Positions 1 to 8,434 of a stretch of 64,000 nt of DNA are shown piece after piece (position 1 is the first letter of the stretch; each line of letters opens with the position of its first letter). Both the position numbers and the translations under genes were made by a program. The stretch covers positions 1 to 64,000 of the forward strand of contig NZ_RHFH01000011.1 in assembly GCF_004745075.1 (NCBI RefSeq), in the 5' to 3' direction. A model generated the notes under the pieces. That model saw nothing but the letters and a program-made list of their open reading frames with translations, was not told where the DNA came from and did no database searches. The DNA is from Brevibacterium sp. S111. Its GTDB lineage: Bacteria; Actinomycetota; Actinomycetes; Actinomycetales; Brevibacteriaceae.

Positions 1-300
1 GTTCCGAAGCACCCACGTCCAGTCCGAGACTGCGTCCCGGACCAATCAGTCCTGCCCAGCATCAGCCGGCAAGACTATTCGAAGAAATCTTGGTCACCCC
101 TTGACGAAAACCATAGGGGCACCCCCCACTCGGTCGGGCGGGGCGAGGAACTCATCGACATCGTCACAGTGAGTGGTCGACGTCGATAGACGATGCCTGC
201 GCTTCTGTCACAGAACTGGCACAGATGTCCGGCTTTCCGCACCGCCGCCCGGTGGTGGTCTCCACTACTGTGAGAGGGCAGCAACTTCGAAAGGACCACC
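1..300. other. No recognisable gene upstream of the DUF4870 copies
   Basis: The short open frames here show no family resemblance and no convincing ribosome-binding site. The only element I can support is the AAAGGA ribosome-binding site near 291-296 for the broken gene that follows. The stretch is probably intergenic, carrying the promoter of the DUF4870 pair. Confidence 0.4.
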
Positions 301-973
301 ATGTCGAACAACCCCGGACAGCCGACCAGCGGGCGCCACGTGCCGCCGAACTATTCCCAGGCTTCGGGCCCCAGCAGCCCTGTACGCAGTCCAGCCAGAA
401 CGGTCAGCCGGTCTCCACCCAGCCCTACGGTTCCCAGGCGAACCGATCACCGAACTACGGTACGCTCTACACCCAGGTGGACTATGGGCAGTAGAGCGGT
501 GACAACGGTCAGCCAGATTATGGTCAGCAGAGGCAGGTGGTCAATCCTGTGCTCTTCAATTCCGAGATGCTGCCCGAACACGCCTATGGTTCCGGTTCCG
601 AACAGTTCTGGGCGGCCTCGGACTCCGAACGGACCACGGCACTGTGGCGCCACCTCGGTGCCATCTTCTTCGGGTTCGTGCCGCTCATCATGTACTTGGT
701 CAAGAAGGACGAATCACCGTACATCCGTGAGCATTCCCGGCAGGGTCTCAACGCGATGATCACAAACACGATCATCACGACAGGAGCCGTTCTTCGTCTT
801 CGGCTTCTTCGGGTTCCTGCTCGCCCTCGTGACTTTCGGGTTCGGTTTCCTCCTCATGTATGCCGCATTCATCGTCCCCGTGGTCTAACTTCGTCTTCTG
901 CATCATCGCCGCCGCAGCGGCGAACCGGGGTGAGGGATACAGGTTCCCGCTCACCATCAACTTTGTGAAATGA
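301..973 (+). pseudogene. Degraded DUF4870-family membrane protein gene (upstream duplicate)
   Basis: This is a decayed copy of the intact gene at 1011-1640. It starts with MSNNPGQPTSG and a PPNYSQASGP segment, paralleling PPNYSQSSGPQQPYTQ in the intact copy. Near 366-370 the frame shifts, apparently by loss of one C. The new frame runs in register but meets an in-frame TAG at 492-494. It then reads on through the ERTTALW.HLGAIFFG segment to about 780, where further frameshifts break the membrane region. The end, ANRGEGYRFPLTINFVK followed by TGA at 971-973, again matches the intact copy's ANRGEGYRIPMTPNWIK. At least three lesions make translation of a full product impossible. The two copies are adjacent and in the same orientation, so a tandem duplication followed by decay of the first copy is the simplest explanation. 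Confidence 0.85.
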
Positions 974-1010
974 GTCGGCGTCCGGCCGACGAATCCAGGA
1001 AGGGACAGAC

Positions 1011-1640
1011 ATGTCAGAGAATCCGCAGCGGCCCGACGACGAACCCTCGCGTCCGATGCCGCCGAACTATTCGCAGTCATCCGGTCCACAACAGCCGTAC
1101 ACACAGATCCCGCAGTCCGGACCCTGGCCGGCTGAGGGCTCCCAGCCGCCGTACGGGCAGCACGGAGGCTACAGCGCAGGACCTATGGGGATGTCCTCCG
1201 CTCAGTCCCCGGCCGCCTCGGTGCCCATCGGAACCGAGCTGCCCTCCGCCGCCTACGGCCCGGGATCGGTCGGATTCTGGAACGCCGACGAGACGGAGCG
1301 CACCACCGCACTGTGGTCTCACCTCGCACACGCTGCGACCTATGTCATCGGACTCGGCTGGATCGTCACCCTCGTCCTCTACATCATCAACAAGGACAAG
1401 TCCCCGTACCTTCGGCACCATGGTGCGCAGTCACTCAATCTGCTCATCATCGGCGTCATCGCCGGATTCGGCATCGGACTCATCGGCGGCATCCTCACGA
1501 TCGTGGGCATCGGATTGCTCATCCTCCTGCTCCTGCCGCTGCTGACCATCTACATGATCGTCATCGAAATCATCGCGGCGATGGCCGCCAATCGCGGTGA
1601 GGGCTACCGAATCCCGATGACCCCGAACTGGATCAAGTGA
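1011..1640 (+). CDS. DUF4870 domain-containing membrane protein
   Basis: This is a 209-residue protein starting at an ATG preceded by a GGAAGGGA ribosome-binding site. Residues 1 to about 75 are rich in Pro, Gln, Tyr and Ser and are probably disordered and cytoplasmic. Residues from about 85 to 209 form the DUF4870 (Tic20-like) region: an ERTTALWSHLAHAATYV entry helix, an NKDKSPYLRHHGAQSLN segment between membrane helices, then a long Ile/Leu/Gly-rich hydrophobic stretch and an ANRGEGYRIP tail. This family is common in actinobacteria and has no established function. A strong hairpin follows directly, so the gene seems to be transcribed with its decayed neighbour or alone. Confidence 0.85.
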   Translation: MSENPQRPDDEPSRPMPPNYSQSSGPQQPYTQIPQSGPWPAEGSQPPYGQHGGYSAGPMGMSSAQSPAASVPIGTELPSAAYGPGSVGFWNADETERTTALWSHLAHAATYVIGLGWIVTLVLYIINKDKSPYLRHHGAQSLNLLIIGVIAGFGIGLIGGILTIVGIGLLILLLLPLLTIYMIVIEIIAAMAANRGEGYRIPMTPNWIK

Positions 1641-1652
1641 TCTGAGAGCCGA

Positions 1653-1695
1653 GGCCGGTGTCCGGGCAGTCTCTGCCCGGACACCGGCCCTTTCT
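1653..1695. terminator. Bidirectional terminator between the DUF4870 gene and hemW
   Basis: A perfect 16-bp inverted repeat (1653-1668 and 1674-1689) with a 5-nt loop is followed by CTTTCT. It lies between convergent genes and can serve both. Confidence 0.85.
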
Positions 1696-1714
1696 CATCC
1701 CCGTTCGCGGGGTC

Positions 1715-2944
1715 TCACACGTATTCGGTGAGGATGCGCACCATGTGGTCTGCGAGCAGGCGACCCTGCAGCGTCGGCTGGAACCAGCCGTCCTCTGCCG
1801 CATCGTGATCGAGAAGCCCCTGCTTCACGAAGGTTCTGATCGCCTGCTGACTGCCCGGGGCCAGGGTTTCGAGACGCAGCTCGCCGTCGATGCGGGCGGC
1901 GAGCATGATCCTCTCGATCTCGCGCGTGCCCGCGTCGAGGACCTCGCGTCCGATCGACGGGGACTGTCCGGCCAGCAGCCGGTCGGCCCACGCCCGCGGG
2001 TGTTTGGCATTCCAGAACCGCACTCCCCCGACATGCGAATGTGCCCCGGGACCGTACCCCCACCAGTCGGCATTGCGCCAATACGCCATATTGTGCTCGC
2101 ACCGGGTCTTTTCACCCGTCGACCAGTTGCTAACTTCGTACCAGTGCAGTCCGGCCGCAGTCATCGCCGCATCGGCGATCTCGTACTTGTCGGCCAGATC
2201 GTCCTCATCCGGCATCGACAGCTGCCCGCGGCGGACCATCGCCCCCATCTTCGTCCCCGGTTCGACGATGAGCGAATAGGCCGAGATGTGGTCGACCTCA
2301 TTCGCCAGTGCCACGTCGAGGGACCGACGCCAATCCTCGATCGACTCCCCCGGCGTGCCGTAGATGAGGTCGAGGCTGAGTTCGAGACCCGCCTCCTTGA
2401 CCCAGCGGGCCACCTCGGGGATCTTCTTCGGATCGTGCGTCCGGTCGAGAGTCGCCAGCACATGCGGCACCGCCGACTGCATGCCCATGGAGATCCGATT
2501 GAAACCGGCACCCGCCAGGGTCGCGATATAGGCCGGATCCAAGGTGTCGGGGTTCGCCTCGGTGGTGATCTCGACGTCGGCGGCCAAGCGGAACCGGGCG
2601 CGGATGTCGTCCATCACCCCGGCGAGGACCTCGGCTTCCAGCAGCGTCGGGGTTCCTCCGCCGAAGAAGATCGTCGCGACCTCACGATCGCCCGCCCCCG
2701 CCTCGGCGAGGGTGGACACGGACAGATCGAGCTCACGGGCGAGATTGCCGCGGTAGTCGTCACGGGAGGCACCTGGACCGAGATCCTCGGCGGTGTAGGT
2801 GTTGAAGTCGCAGTACCCGCAGCGGACCCGGCAATAGGGGACGTGGACGTAGAGGCTCAGCCCGCGGTCGGCGGCACCGATGCCCGCCGAGGCGGGAAGG
2901 GAGCCGTCGAGCGGAGGGACCTCACCGGTCGGTTGAGCGGGCAC
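1715..2944 (-). CDS. hemW: HemW-type radical SAM protein (heme chaperone)
   Basis: This is a 409-residue radical SAM protein. Cys38, Cys42 and Cys45 in VPYCRVRCGYCDF form the CX3CX2C site for the 4Fe-4S cluster. A GGGTPTLL motif and an ITTEANPDT motif follow, as in the HemN/HemW superfamily. HemW proteins resemble oxygen-independent coproporphyrinogen oxidases but are thought to act as heme-insertion chaperones; the short C-terminus and the lepA linkage favour HemW here. The GTG start directly abuts the lepA stop codon, so the two are probably translationally coupled. An internal start is possible, because the first 28 residues are not conserved in the family. Confidence 0.88.
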   Translation of the reverse strand: MPAQPTGEVPPLDGSLPASAGIGAADRGLSLYVHVPYCRVRCGYCDFNTYTAEDLGPGASRDDYRGNLARELDLSVSTLAEAGAGDREVATIFFGGGTPTLLEAEVLAGVMDDIRARFRLAADVEITTEANPDTLDPAYIATLAGAGFNRISMGMQSAVPHVLATLDRTHDPKKIPEVARWVKEAGLELSLDLIYGTPGESIEDWRRSLDVALANEVDHISAYSLIVEPGTKMGAMVRRGQLSMPDEDDLADKYEIADAAMTAAGLHWYEVSNWSTGEKTRCEHNMAYWRNADWWGYGPGAHSHVGGVRFWNAKHPRAWADRLLAGQSPSIGREVLDAGTREIERIMLAARIDGELRLETLAPGSQQAIRTFVKQGLLDHDAAEDGWFQPTLQGRLLADHMVRILTEYV

Positions 2945-4813
2945 TTACTTCTTGCTGTCCTTCGTATCCGGTTCGTCGGAGGACAGCGCGGCGATGAACG
3001 CGTCCTGCGGCACCTCGACGGTGCCGACCATCTTCATCCGCTTCTTGCCTTCCTTCTGTTTCTCGAGCAGTTTGCGCTTCCGGCTGATGTCGCCGCCGTA
3101 GCACTTGCTCAGCACGTCCTTGCGGATGGCGCGGATGGTCTCACGAGCGATGATCCGCGAGCCGATGGCCGCCTGGATGGGCACCTCGAACTGCTGACGC
3201 GGGATGAGCTTGCGCAGCTTGCCGGCCATCGCCACACCGTAGGAGTAGGCGTTGTCGCGGTGGACGATCGCGGAGAACGCATCGACCTGATCGCCGTGGA
3301 GCAGGATGTCGACCTTGACCAGATCGGAGGCGTCCTGGCCGTCGTCGGAGTAGTCGAGGGAGGCATAGCCCTTCGTCCGGGACTTCAGCTGGTCGAAGAA
3401 GTCGAAGACGATCTCGGCCAGCGGCAGGCGGTAGCGGATCTCCACCCGGTCCGAGGACAGGTAGTCCATGCCCTGGAGTTTGCCGCGTCGGTCCTGGCAC
3501 AGCTCCATCACCGCACCGATGAATTCGCTCGGAGTGAGGACCGTGGCCTGGACCATCGGCTCGCGGACTTCCTTGATCTTGCCCGTCGGATATTCGCTCG
3601 GGTTCGTCACGATCGTCTCGGTGCCGTCTTCCATCGTCACGTCGTAGATCACGGACGGGGCGGTGGAGATGAGGTCGAGGTCGAACTCCCGCTCGAGACG
3701 GTCGCGCAGGACTTCGAGATGGAGGAGTCCGAGGAACCCGCAGCGGAAACCGAAGCCCAGCGCCGTCGAGGTCTCCGGCTCATAGGCCAGGGAGGCGTCG
3801 TTGAGTTTGAGTTTGTCGAGGGCGTCGCGCAGCACCGGGTAGTCGGAGCCGTCGATGGGGAAGAGTCCGGAGAACACCATCGGTTTGGGTTCCCGGTAGC
3901 CTTCGAGCGGCTCGGCGGCAGGCTTCGCCGCCGCCGTCACGGTGTCACCGACCTTCGACAGGCGCACGTCCTTGACGCCGGTGATGAGGTAGCCGACCTC
4001 ACCGACGCCCAAGCCCTTCGTCGCCTTCGGTTCGGGTGAGGAGGCGCCGATCTCGAGCAGTTCGTGAGTCGTGCCCGTCGACATCATCTCGACCTTCTCC
4101 CGCGGGGTCAGAGAACCGTCGATGACGCGCACATAGGTGACCACGCCGCGATAGGTGTCGTAGACGGAGTCGAAGATCATCGCCCGGGCCGGAGCCTCGG
4201 CGTCGCCGACCGGGGAGGGAATGTCCGTGATGATCCGGTCGAGGACCTCCTCGACGCCTTCACCGGTCTTGCCGGATACGAGCAGGCAGTCCTCGGGTTC
4301 GCAGCCGATGAGGTTCGCGAGCTCGTCGGCATACTTCTCCGGCTGCGCCGCGGGCAGATCGATCTTGTTGAGCACGGGGATGATCGTCAGATCGTTCTCC
4401 ATGGCCAGGTAGAGATTGGCCAGAGTCTGGGCCTCGATGCCCTGAGCGGAGTCGACGAGCAGCAGCGCGCCCTCGCAGGCGGCCAGGGAGCGAGAGACTT
4501 CGTAGCTGAAGTCGACGTGGCCGGGGGTGTCGATCATGTTCAGCGCGTACGGGGTGTCCTCGTGCTCCCACGGCATGCGCACCGCCTGGGACTTGATGGT
4601 GATGCCGCGTTCGCGTTCGATGTCCATCCGGTCGAGGTACTGGGCGCGCATATCGCGGTTCTCGACGACACCGGTCATCTGGAGCATGCGGTCGGCGAGA
4701 GTCGACTTTCCGTGGTCGATGTGAGCGATGATGCAGAAATTGCGGATCAGCTCGGGTGAGGTGGCAGACGGTGAAATCCGCTTGAGTGCTTCCTTATTCA
4801 CCTGAGGTGACAT
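2945..4813 (-). CDS. lepA: Elongation factor 4 (LepA)
   Basis: This is a 622-residue translational GTPase acting on stalled ribosomes and back-translocation. The G1 motif AHIDHGKST is near residue 33, followed by the switch region with [12 protein letters not shown], then DTPGHVDF and the NKIDLP base-recognition motif. The C-terminal third carries the LepA-specific domain with the [21 protein letters not shown] segment typical of the family. The ATG start has an AAGGAAGGG ribosome-binding site a few bases upstream. The gene is the promoter-proximal member of a lepA-hemW pair, an arrangement found in many bacteria. Confidence 0.97.
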   Translation of the reverse strand: MSPQVNKEALKRISPSATSPELIRNFCIIAHIDHGKSTLADRMLQMTGVVENRDMRAQYLDRMDIERERGITIKSQAVRMPWEHEDTPYALNMIDTPGHVDFSYEVSRSLAACEGALLLVDSAQGIEAQTLANLYLAMENDLTIIPVLNKIDLPAAQPEKYADELANLIGCEPEDCLLVSGKTGEGVEEVLDRIITDIPSPVGDAEAPARAMIFDSVYDTYRGVVTYVRVIDGSLTPREKVEMMSTGTTHELLEIGASSPEPKATKGLGVGEVGYLITGVKDVRLSKVGDTVTAAAKPAAEPLEGYREPKPMVFSGLFPIDGSDYPVLRDALDKLKLNDASLAYEPETSTALGFGFRCGFLGLLHLEVLRDRLEREFDLDLISTAPSVIYDVTMEDGTETIVTNPSEYPTGKIKEVREPMVQATVLTPSEFIGAVMELCQDRRGKLQGMDYLSSDRVEIRYRLPLAEIVFDFFDQLKSRTKGYASLDYSDDGQDASDLVKVDILLHGDQVDAFSAIVHRDNAYSYGVAMAGKLRKLIPRQQFEVPIQAAIGSRIIARETIRAIRKDVLSKCYGGDISRKRKLLEKQKEGKKRMKMVGTVEVPQDAFIAALSSDEPDTKDSKK

Positions 4814-4932
4814 GAACGCCCTTCCTTTGACAGATCAGATCTCCAGACAGACCAGATCACTCATTCTTTCATGACTTGCATGCGGAGCTGGAATCCGCGC
4901 CCATTCGGGACCCGATCAGGGAAGATGGAGCC

Positions 4933-5697
4933 ATGAGCGAATTCTCGATCATGAGCTTCAATCTGCGCTACCCGGCGATGGACGGCCACCCGGTGGCCGA
5001 GCGGATGCCGATCGCCGCCGAGCTCATCCGCGCCGCCCATCCGCACATCATCGGCACCCAGGAAGGGGAGCTCGATCAGCTCGAGACCCTCATCAGCCTA
5101 TTGCCCGAAGAGTACATCTGGCTCGGCGAGGGCCATTCCGGCGGCAATTCCGGAGAGTTCACCGCGGTGATCCTCGATTCGACCCGCTTCGATGTCGATG
5201 CCGTCGATATCTCCTGGCTGTCAGAACAGCCCGAGACCGTCGCCTCGGAGTCCTGGGGCGTCTCGCACGCCCGGACCCTGACGACCGTCGACGTCCGCGA
5301 TCTCGACACCGGCCGCGGCCTGCGGGTGCTCAACACCCACCTCGATCACAGGTCCGAACGTGCCCGGCTCGAGTCGGGGCGGATCATGGCCGACACCATC
5401 GCCGAGGCGGCCGGCCCATGCGTCGTCACCGGTGACTTCAACGTCGCCACCGGATCTCCCGTCTACGACTTCTTCTGCTCAGAGCTCGGCCTCACCGACA
5501 CGGCCGCTGAGGTGCCCGGCGAAGACATCGGCACCTTCCACCGGTACCGGGGACCGAAGGCCGGCGAGCCCCGCATCGATTGGATCCTCACCACGGCGGG
5601 CCTGCGCACGATCTCCACGCGCATCGACACGTTCGCCGTGGAGGGGAAGTACCCGTCCGATCACTTTCCCGTCGAGGCGGTTCTCGAGTTCACCTGA
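4933..5697 (+). CDS. Endonuclease/exonuclease/phosphatase-fold hydrolase
   Basis: This 254-residue protein has the metal-dependent phosphodiesterase fold of the DNase I/AP endonuclease superfamily. Visible motifs in order are MSFNLRY (Asn), IIGTQEGE (the metal-binding Glu), NTHLDHRS, VVTGDFNV (Asp and Asn) and the terminal SDHFPVEA (catalytic Asp-His). No signal peptide is present, so it probably acts in the cytoplasm. I chose the ATG at 4933 because the protein motif starts at once and a GATGGAG sequence precedes it; a longer in-frame start at 4876 adds unconserved residues. The substrate cannot be told from sequence: DNA, a phosphoinositide-like sugar phosphate or a nucleotide are all possible. 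Confidence 0.85.
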   Translation: MSEFSIMSFNLRYPAMDGHPVAERMPIAAELIRAAHPHIIGTQEGELDQLETLISLLPEEYIWLGEGHSGGNSGEFTAVILDSTRFDVDAVDISWLSEQPETVASESWGVSHARTLTTVDVRDLDTGRGLRVLNTHLDHRSERARLESGRIMADTIAEAAGPCVVTGDFNVATGSPVYDFFCSELGLTDTAAEVPGEDIGTFHRYRGPKAGEPRIDWILTTAGLRTISTRIDTFAVEGKYPSDHFPVEAVLEFT

Positions 5698-5744
5698 CTC
5701 TGCGGGTCCCGCCGGAGTTCACGCACCTCCATTAGGCTGTGGGC

Positions 5745-6374
5745 ATGAATTGGAAATCACTGGTCAACCGGGCTGCTCGGATCGGGGTCCGGGAGGGCCT
5801 GCGCTATCTGCGTCAGTCGCAGTCGAAGAGGAAGTCCGGCACTGCACCGGGCCGCACCGATGTCCCGCGGCAGTCTCCCGCGCCGCAGGGCGGCAGCACC
5901 GGGACGAGCGGTTCGCAGTCGAATGGCCCGAACAGGTCGTCAGGATCTGGTGAATCACCTCGATCCGGCGGTGCCTACCCGGGTGACTTCACGGGCCCGC
6001 TCAAGGTCAGCTACTCCCCCGACCTCGACGGCGAGGCCGATCCGGGCGAGGTCGTCTGGGGCTGGATTCCCTTCGAAGAGGACTACTCGCAAGGCAAGGA
6101 CCGGCCGTCGCTGGTCGTCGGTCGGGACGGGAAATGGGTGCTCGCGCTCATGCTCACGAGCAAGGACCATATTCCCGGAGGGGTCGGCGAAGTCCGCGAG
6201 GATCGGCACGCCCGCTGGATGAACATCGGTTCCGGTGACTGGGATTCGCAGGGCCGCCCTTCGGAGATCCGGCTCGACCGCGTCATCCGACTCGATCCGA
6301 CGTCGATCCGCCGCGAGGGGGCGATCATGCCGCGTGAGGTCTTCGACCACGTGGCGAAGAACGTCGGCGCCTGA
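5745..6374 (+). CDS. PemK/MazF-like protein with a disordered N-terminal extension
   Basis: This is a 209-residue protein. Residues 1-25 form a basic amphipathic segment (MNWKSLVNRAARIGVREGLR), followed by about 55 low-complexity residues rich in Ser, Gly, Pro and Arg. From about residue 85 there is a compact domain resembling PemK/MazF toxins: YSPDLDGEADPGEVVWGWIP, then RPSLVVGRDGKWVLALMLTS and a C-terminal RLDRVIRLDP segment, which is characteristic of the fold. No small antitoxin gene lies next to it; the neighbours are a hydrolase and rpsT. This family is common as a lone gene in actinobacteria, so a chromosomal, possibly non-toxic role is as likely as a toxin. The start at ATG 5745 is preferred over an in-frame GTG two codons upstream. 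Confidence 0.65.
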   Translation: MNWKSLVNRAARIGVREGLRYLRQSQSKRKSGTAPGRTDVPRQSPAPQGGSTGTSGSQSNGPNRSSGSGESPRSGGAYPGDFTGPLKVSYSPDLDGEADPGEVVWGWIPFEEDYSQGKDRPSLVVGRDGKWVLALMLTSKDHIPGGVGEVREDRHARWMNIGSGDWDSQGRPSEIRLDRVIRLDPTSIRREGAIMPREVFDHVAKNVGA

Positions 6375-6665
6375 GACTTCTCTCCCCGGTCTCAGTGCCG
6401 TCTCTGCCGAGTGCCGGTGTCGTCCCATGGCGCGCGTCACCTGCCGTCGGTCTGCACCGCCGACACCCTCATGCCGCGGATTTCCGGCCGGGGACTCCGG
6501 CCTGTATCATTGGTTGCTGTGTCTTCATCAAGGCGTGTGTCTCGCCGAGGTCGGGTGAAGATGCCGTCGGATCCGATATCGTCGATGTGTTTCCCCGCGG
6601 AGACGGTCAGGTCGGTCCGATGCGCCCTCACGACCATGTACCACTAACACGAAAGAGTGTTGAAA
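6375..6665 (+). promoter_or_regulatory. Upstream region and long leader of rpsT
   Basis: No gene is visible in this 290-bp gap. A TATCAT sequence at 6505-6510 is a plausible -10 box for rpsT, though the -35 match upstream is weak. If it is used, the rpsT transcript has a leader of about 150 nt, long enough for an autogenous control structure. This is inference from position only. Confidence 0.3.
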
Positions 6666-6926
6666 TTGGCTAATATCAAGTCACAGATCAAGCGGAACAA
6701 GACCAACGAGAAGGCTCGTCAGCGCAACAAGGCTGTCCGGTCCGAGGTTCGGTCCTACGTCCGCGTCGTGCGCGAGAACATTGCTGCCGGCAAGAAGGAC
6801 GAAGCGCAGCAGGCATATGCTGCCGCGGCCCGCATGCTCGACAAGGCTGTTTCGAAGGGTGTTCTGCACAAGAACAACGCTGCGAACCGCAAGTCGCGCA
6901 TGGCTACGCAGATCAACGCTCTCTGA
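6666..6926 (+). CDS. rpsT: Small ribosomal subunit protein bS20
   Basis: This 86-residue, Lys/Arg/Ala-rich protein binds 16S rRNA during 30S assembly. The family N-terminus MANIKSQIKRNKTNEKARQ fixes the start at the TTG codon 6666-6668; the in-frame GTG at 6657 would add three residues not found in the family. A GAAAGAG sequence at 6651-6657 is the likely ribosome-binding site. The rare UUG start is notable because E. coli rpsT also uses UUG and is autogenously repressed by S20. The gene is followed by a textbook terminator and is transcribed on its own. Confidence 0.96.
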   Translation: MANIKSQIKRNKTNEKARQRNKAVRSEVRSYVRVVRENIAAGKKDEAQQAYAAAARMLDKAVSKGVLHKNNAANRKSRMATQINAL

Positions 6927-6949
6927 GCTGACGACTGAGGCTATAGCTT

Positions 6950-6990
6950 CACGGGGTCCGGTCCGAAAGGATCGGACCCCGTGTCTTTTT
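6950..6990 (+). terminator. Rho-independent terminator of rpsT
   Basis: A 15-bp stem (6950-6964 with 6969-6983, one G-T pair) closes a GAAA tetraloop and is followed by TCTTTTT. Confidence 0.93.
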
Positions 6991-6994
6991 CCCC

Positions 6995-7006
6995 CTAATT
7001 GCTACT
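6995..7006 (+). repeat. Left remnant of the palindromic repeat, target half-site of IS110 copy A
   Basis: CTAATTGCTA (6995-7004) plus CT is followed directly by the left end of IS110 copy A. The same CCCCCTAATTGCTAC string borders the intact palindrome at 44231-44245, which shows that the element interrupts a copy of that repeat. The ten bases equal the left target guide encoded at 7081-7090 inside the element. Confidence 0.85.
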
Positions 7007-7019
7007 GTGAGTATTGATA

Positions 7020-7240
7020 GTGGCTGGTCTGGGACTGGCTGGCAGAGTAGGGACTGACCGTTCCATCGATCATCATGACTCTAATTGCTACTGACTCCAA
7101 CGATGTCCTCGTCGGGATCTGTCTGGTGATTGGTGGGCGGTCGGCACCGGCTCGGCCCACATCGATAACTTGATCAGAAGGTTGTCCGTTCCTGATCGAA
7201 CGTGACTCATCACAGTAGTGTTTCGACGTGACTATCTCCC
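7020..7240 (+). ncRNA. Predicted IS110 bridge RNA, copy A
   Basis: IS110-group elements express a bridge RNA from the left end with one loop pairing to target DNA and one pairing to donor DNA. All four guide segments can be picked out. The left target guide is CTAATTGCTACT (7081-7092), identical to the left flank and core at 6995-7006. The right target guide is CGTCGGG (7110-7116), complementary to CCCGACG of the unbroken repeat. The left donor guide is AGAAGG (7176-7181), identical to the element's right end at 8383-8388. The right donor guide is TCACAG (7210-7215), complementary to the element's left end CTGTGA (7005-7010). RNA ends are approximate, and secondary structure was not computed. 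Confidence 0.75.
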
Positions 7241-7307
7241 GGACCGGAGCCGACCGCGTTGACGGTCGGACCTCATCCGTTCCGACACAGGAGAATCACG
7301 AACCGTC

Positions 7308-8375
7308 ATGACTATCATCTCGCATTTGTACGCGTTTGTCGTTGGCGTCGACACTCACGCGAAGAACCACGTCTACAGTGTGCTGACCAAGTCTGGTGAG
7401 CACGTCGATACTGCTGCATTCCCGACGACGAAAGCCGGCATCAAACGTGCCCTGACGTGGGCCGGCCGCCGTACCGGCGGGGACCTCGAGACCCTGTGGG
7501 TCATCGAGGGCATCGGCACGTACGGAGCGATCCTTGCCGACCATGTCGCCGAGGCTGGGTACACAGTCGCCGAGGCCGCCAGCATGGATGCTCGCGACCG
7601 GTATGCCACGGGCAAGGACGACCGGATCGATGCCCGACGGATCGCTGGCACGGTCTTGTCGATGGATGAGTCGCGGCTGCGGTTCCCCCGGCAGGCTGAT
7701 GGGCCGCGTCAGGGACTGCAGATCCTGGTCAAGGCGCGGGAGTCCATGACCCGGGAGAAGACCCGGACTGTCAATGCGCTCACCGCGCTGTTGCGTACTC
7801 ATGACCTCGGTATGGATGCGCGTCGGAAACTGTCGGTCGTCAAGATCCACGCGGTTGCGAAGTGGCGGATCAGGAACGAGTCTGTGGCACTTACCGAGGC
7901 TCGTCGGGAAGCGATTCGGTTAGCCAAACGCGTCGTCGAAGTCGATGCCGATATCAAGGACTACGCCACCCGGATCGAAGCTTTGGTCAAGGACAGCCCG
8001 GCTGCGGTGTTGCTGGCTGAGCCGGGGTTTGGTCCGATCACCGCGGCTGTGTTCTACCTGGCGTGGTCGCATCCTGGGCGGGTGCGTTCAGAGGCTGCGT
8101 TTGCGAAGCTGGCGGGGGTCAGCCCGATACCGGCGTCGTCGGGGAATGTGGTGAGGTTCCGGCTTAATCGCAGTGGTGATCGTCGGTTGAATTCTGCGTT
8201 GTACATGGTGGCCATCACGCGGCTTTCTCACCAGAAGAGGTCCCAGGCATACATGGCTAAACGGCTTGGCGAGGGGAAGACGAAGAAGGAGACCATCCGG
8301 TGCATGAAGCGTCACTTGGCCCGTTCTGTGTATCGCATTCTCGAGGCCACGAACTCGATCGGCCAAGCCGCTTGA
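7308..8375 (+). CDS. IS110-family transposase (bridge-RNA-guided recombinase), copy A
   Basis: This is a 355-residue recombinase. The N-terminal RuvC-like DEDD domain shows Asp in VVGVDTHAKNHV, Glu in LWVIEGIGTYG and the Asp pair in GKDDRIDARRIA. A helical linker follows, then the C-terminal Tnp domain with LLAEPGFGPITAAVF and GVSPIPASSGN, which holds the conserved serine nucleophile region. The frame is intact and of normal family length, so the element may be active. A CAGGAG sequence near 7289 lies about 13 nt from the ATG. The stop codon lies inside a TTGACA hexamer (8372-8377) that could act as a -35 box after the element circularises. The protein is homologous along its whole length to the copy B transposase. 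Confidence 0.95.
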   Translation: MTIISHLYAFVVGVDTHAKNHVYSVLTKSGEHVDTAAFPTTKAGIKRALTWAGRRTGGDLETLWVIEGIGTYGAILADHVAEAGYTVAEAASMDARDRYATGKDDRIDARRIAGTVLSMDESRLRFPRQADGPRQGLQILVKARESMTREKTRTVNALTALLRTHDLGMDARRKLSVVKIHAVAKWRIRNESVALTEARREAIRLAKRVVEVDADIKDYATRIEALVKDSPAAVLLAEPGFGPITAAVFYLAWSHPGRVRSEAAFAKLAGVSPIPASSGNVVRFRLNRSGDRRLNSALYMVAITRLSHQKRSQAYMAKRLGEGKTKKETIRCMKRHLARSVYRILEATNSIGQAA

Positions 8376-8434
8376 CAGACATAGAAGGATCTCGACGGGC
8401 GCCCAGCAACCTCGATCCTTCTATGTCTTGTCAA
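8372..8434. repeat. Inverted right ends of the two IS110 copies, flanking a slice of the palindromic repeat
   Basis: TTGACAGACATAGAAGGATC (8372-8391) is mirrored at 8414-8434, with one extra base in the second arm. These are the right ends of copies A and B facing each other. Transcribed from either side, they could fold into a long hairpin that stops convergent transposase transcripts. Confidence 0.8.
8393..8414. repeat. Middle slice of the interrupted palindromic repeat
   Basis: These 22 bases between the two IS elements begin CGACGGGCGCCC and end CAACCTCG. They are the left arm of the palindrome interrupted by both elements. Joined to 6995-7004 and 9820-9851 they rebuild a full palindrome like the one at 44242-44297. 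Confidence 0.85.

Larger units (their letters stand above)
7005..8392 (+). mobile_element. IS110-family element, copy A
   Basis: This 1.39-kb element has no terminal inverted repeats, as expected for IS110. Its left end begins CTGTGAGTATTGATAG and its right end finishes AGAAGGAT, with CT at both junctions (7005-7006 and 8391-8392). About 300 nt of noncoding left end, holding a predicted bridge RNA, precede the transposase; only about 15 nt separate the transposase stop from the right end. The first 47 bp (7005-7051) match the corresponding end of copy B (9819-9773) at 46 positions. The right flank from 8393 continues the palindromic repeat broken at 7004. Confidence 0.88.

Noticed and set aside
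1658-4039. A 793-codon open frame on the plus strand
   Set aside because: It is antisense to hemW and lepA, both with clear motifs. Long mirror frames are expected at this G+C content, and its product shows no family features.
5745-6374. A complete toxin-antitoxin module
   Set aside because: No small antitoxin gene precedes or follows the PemK-like gene.
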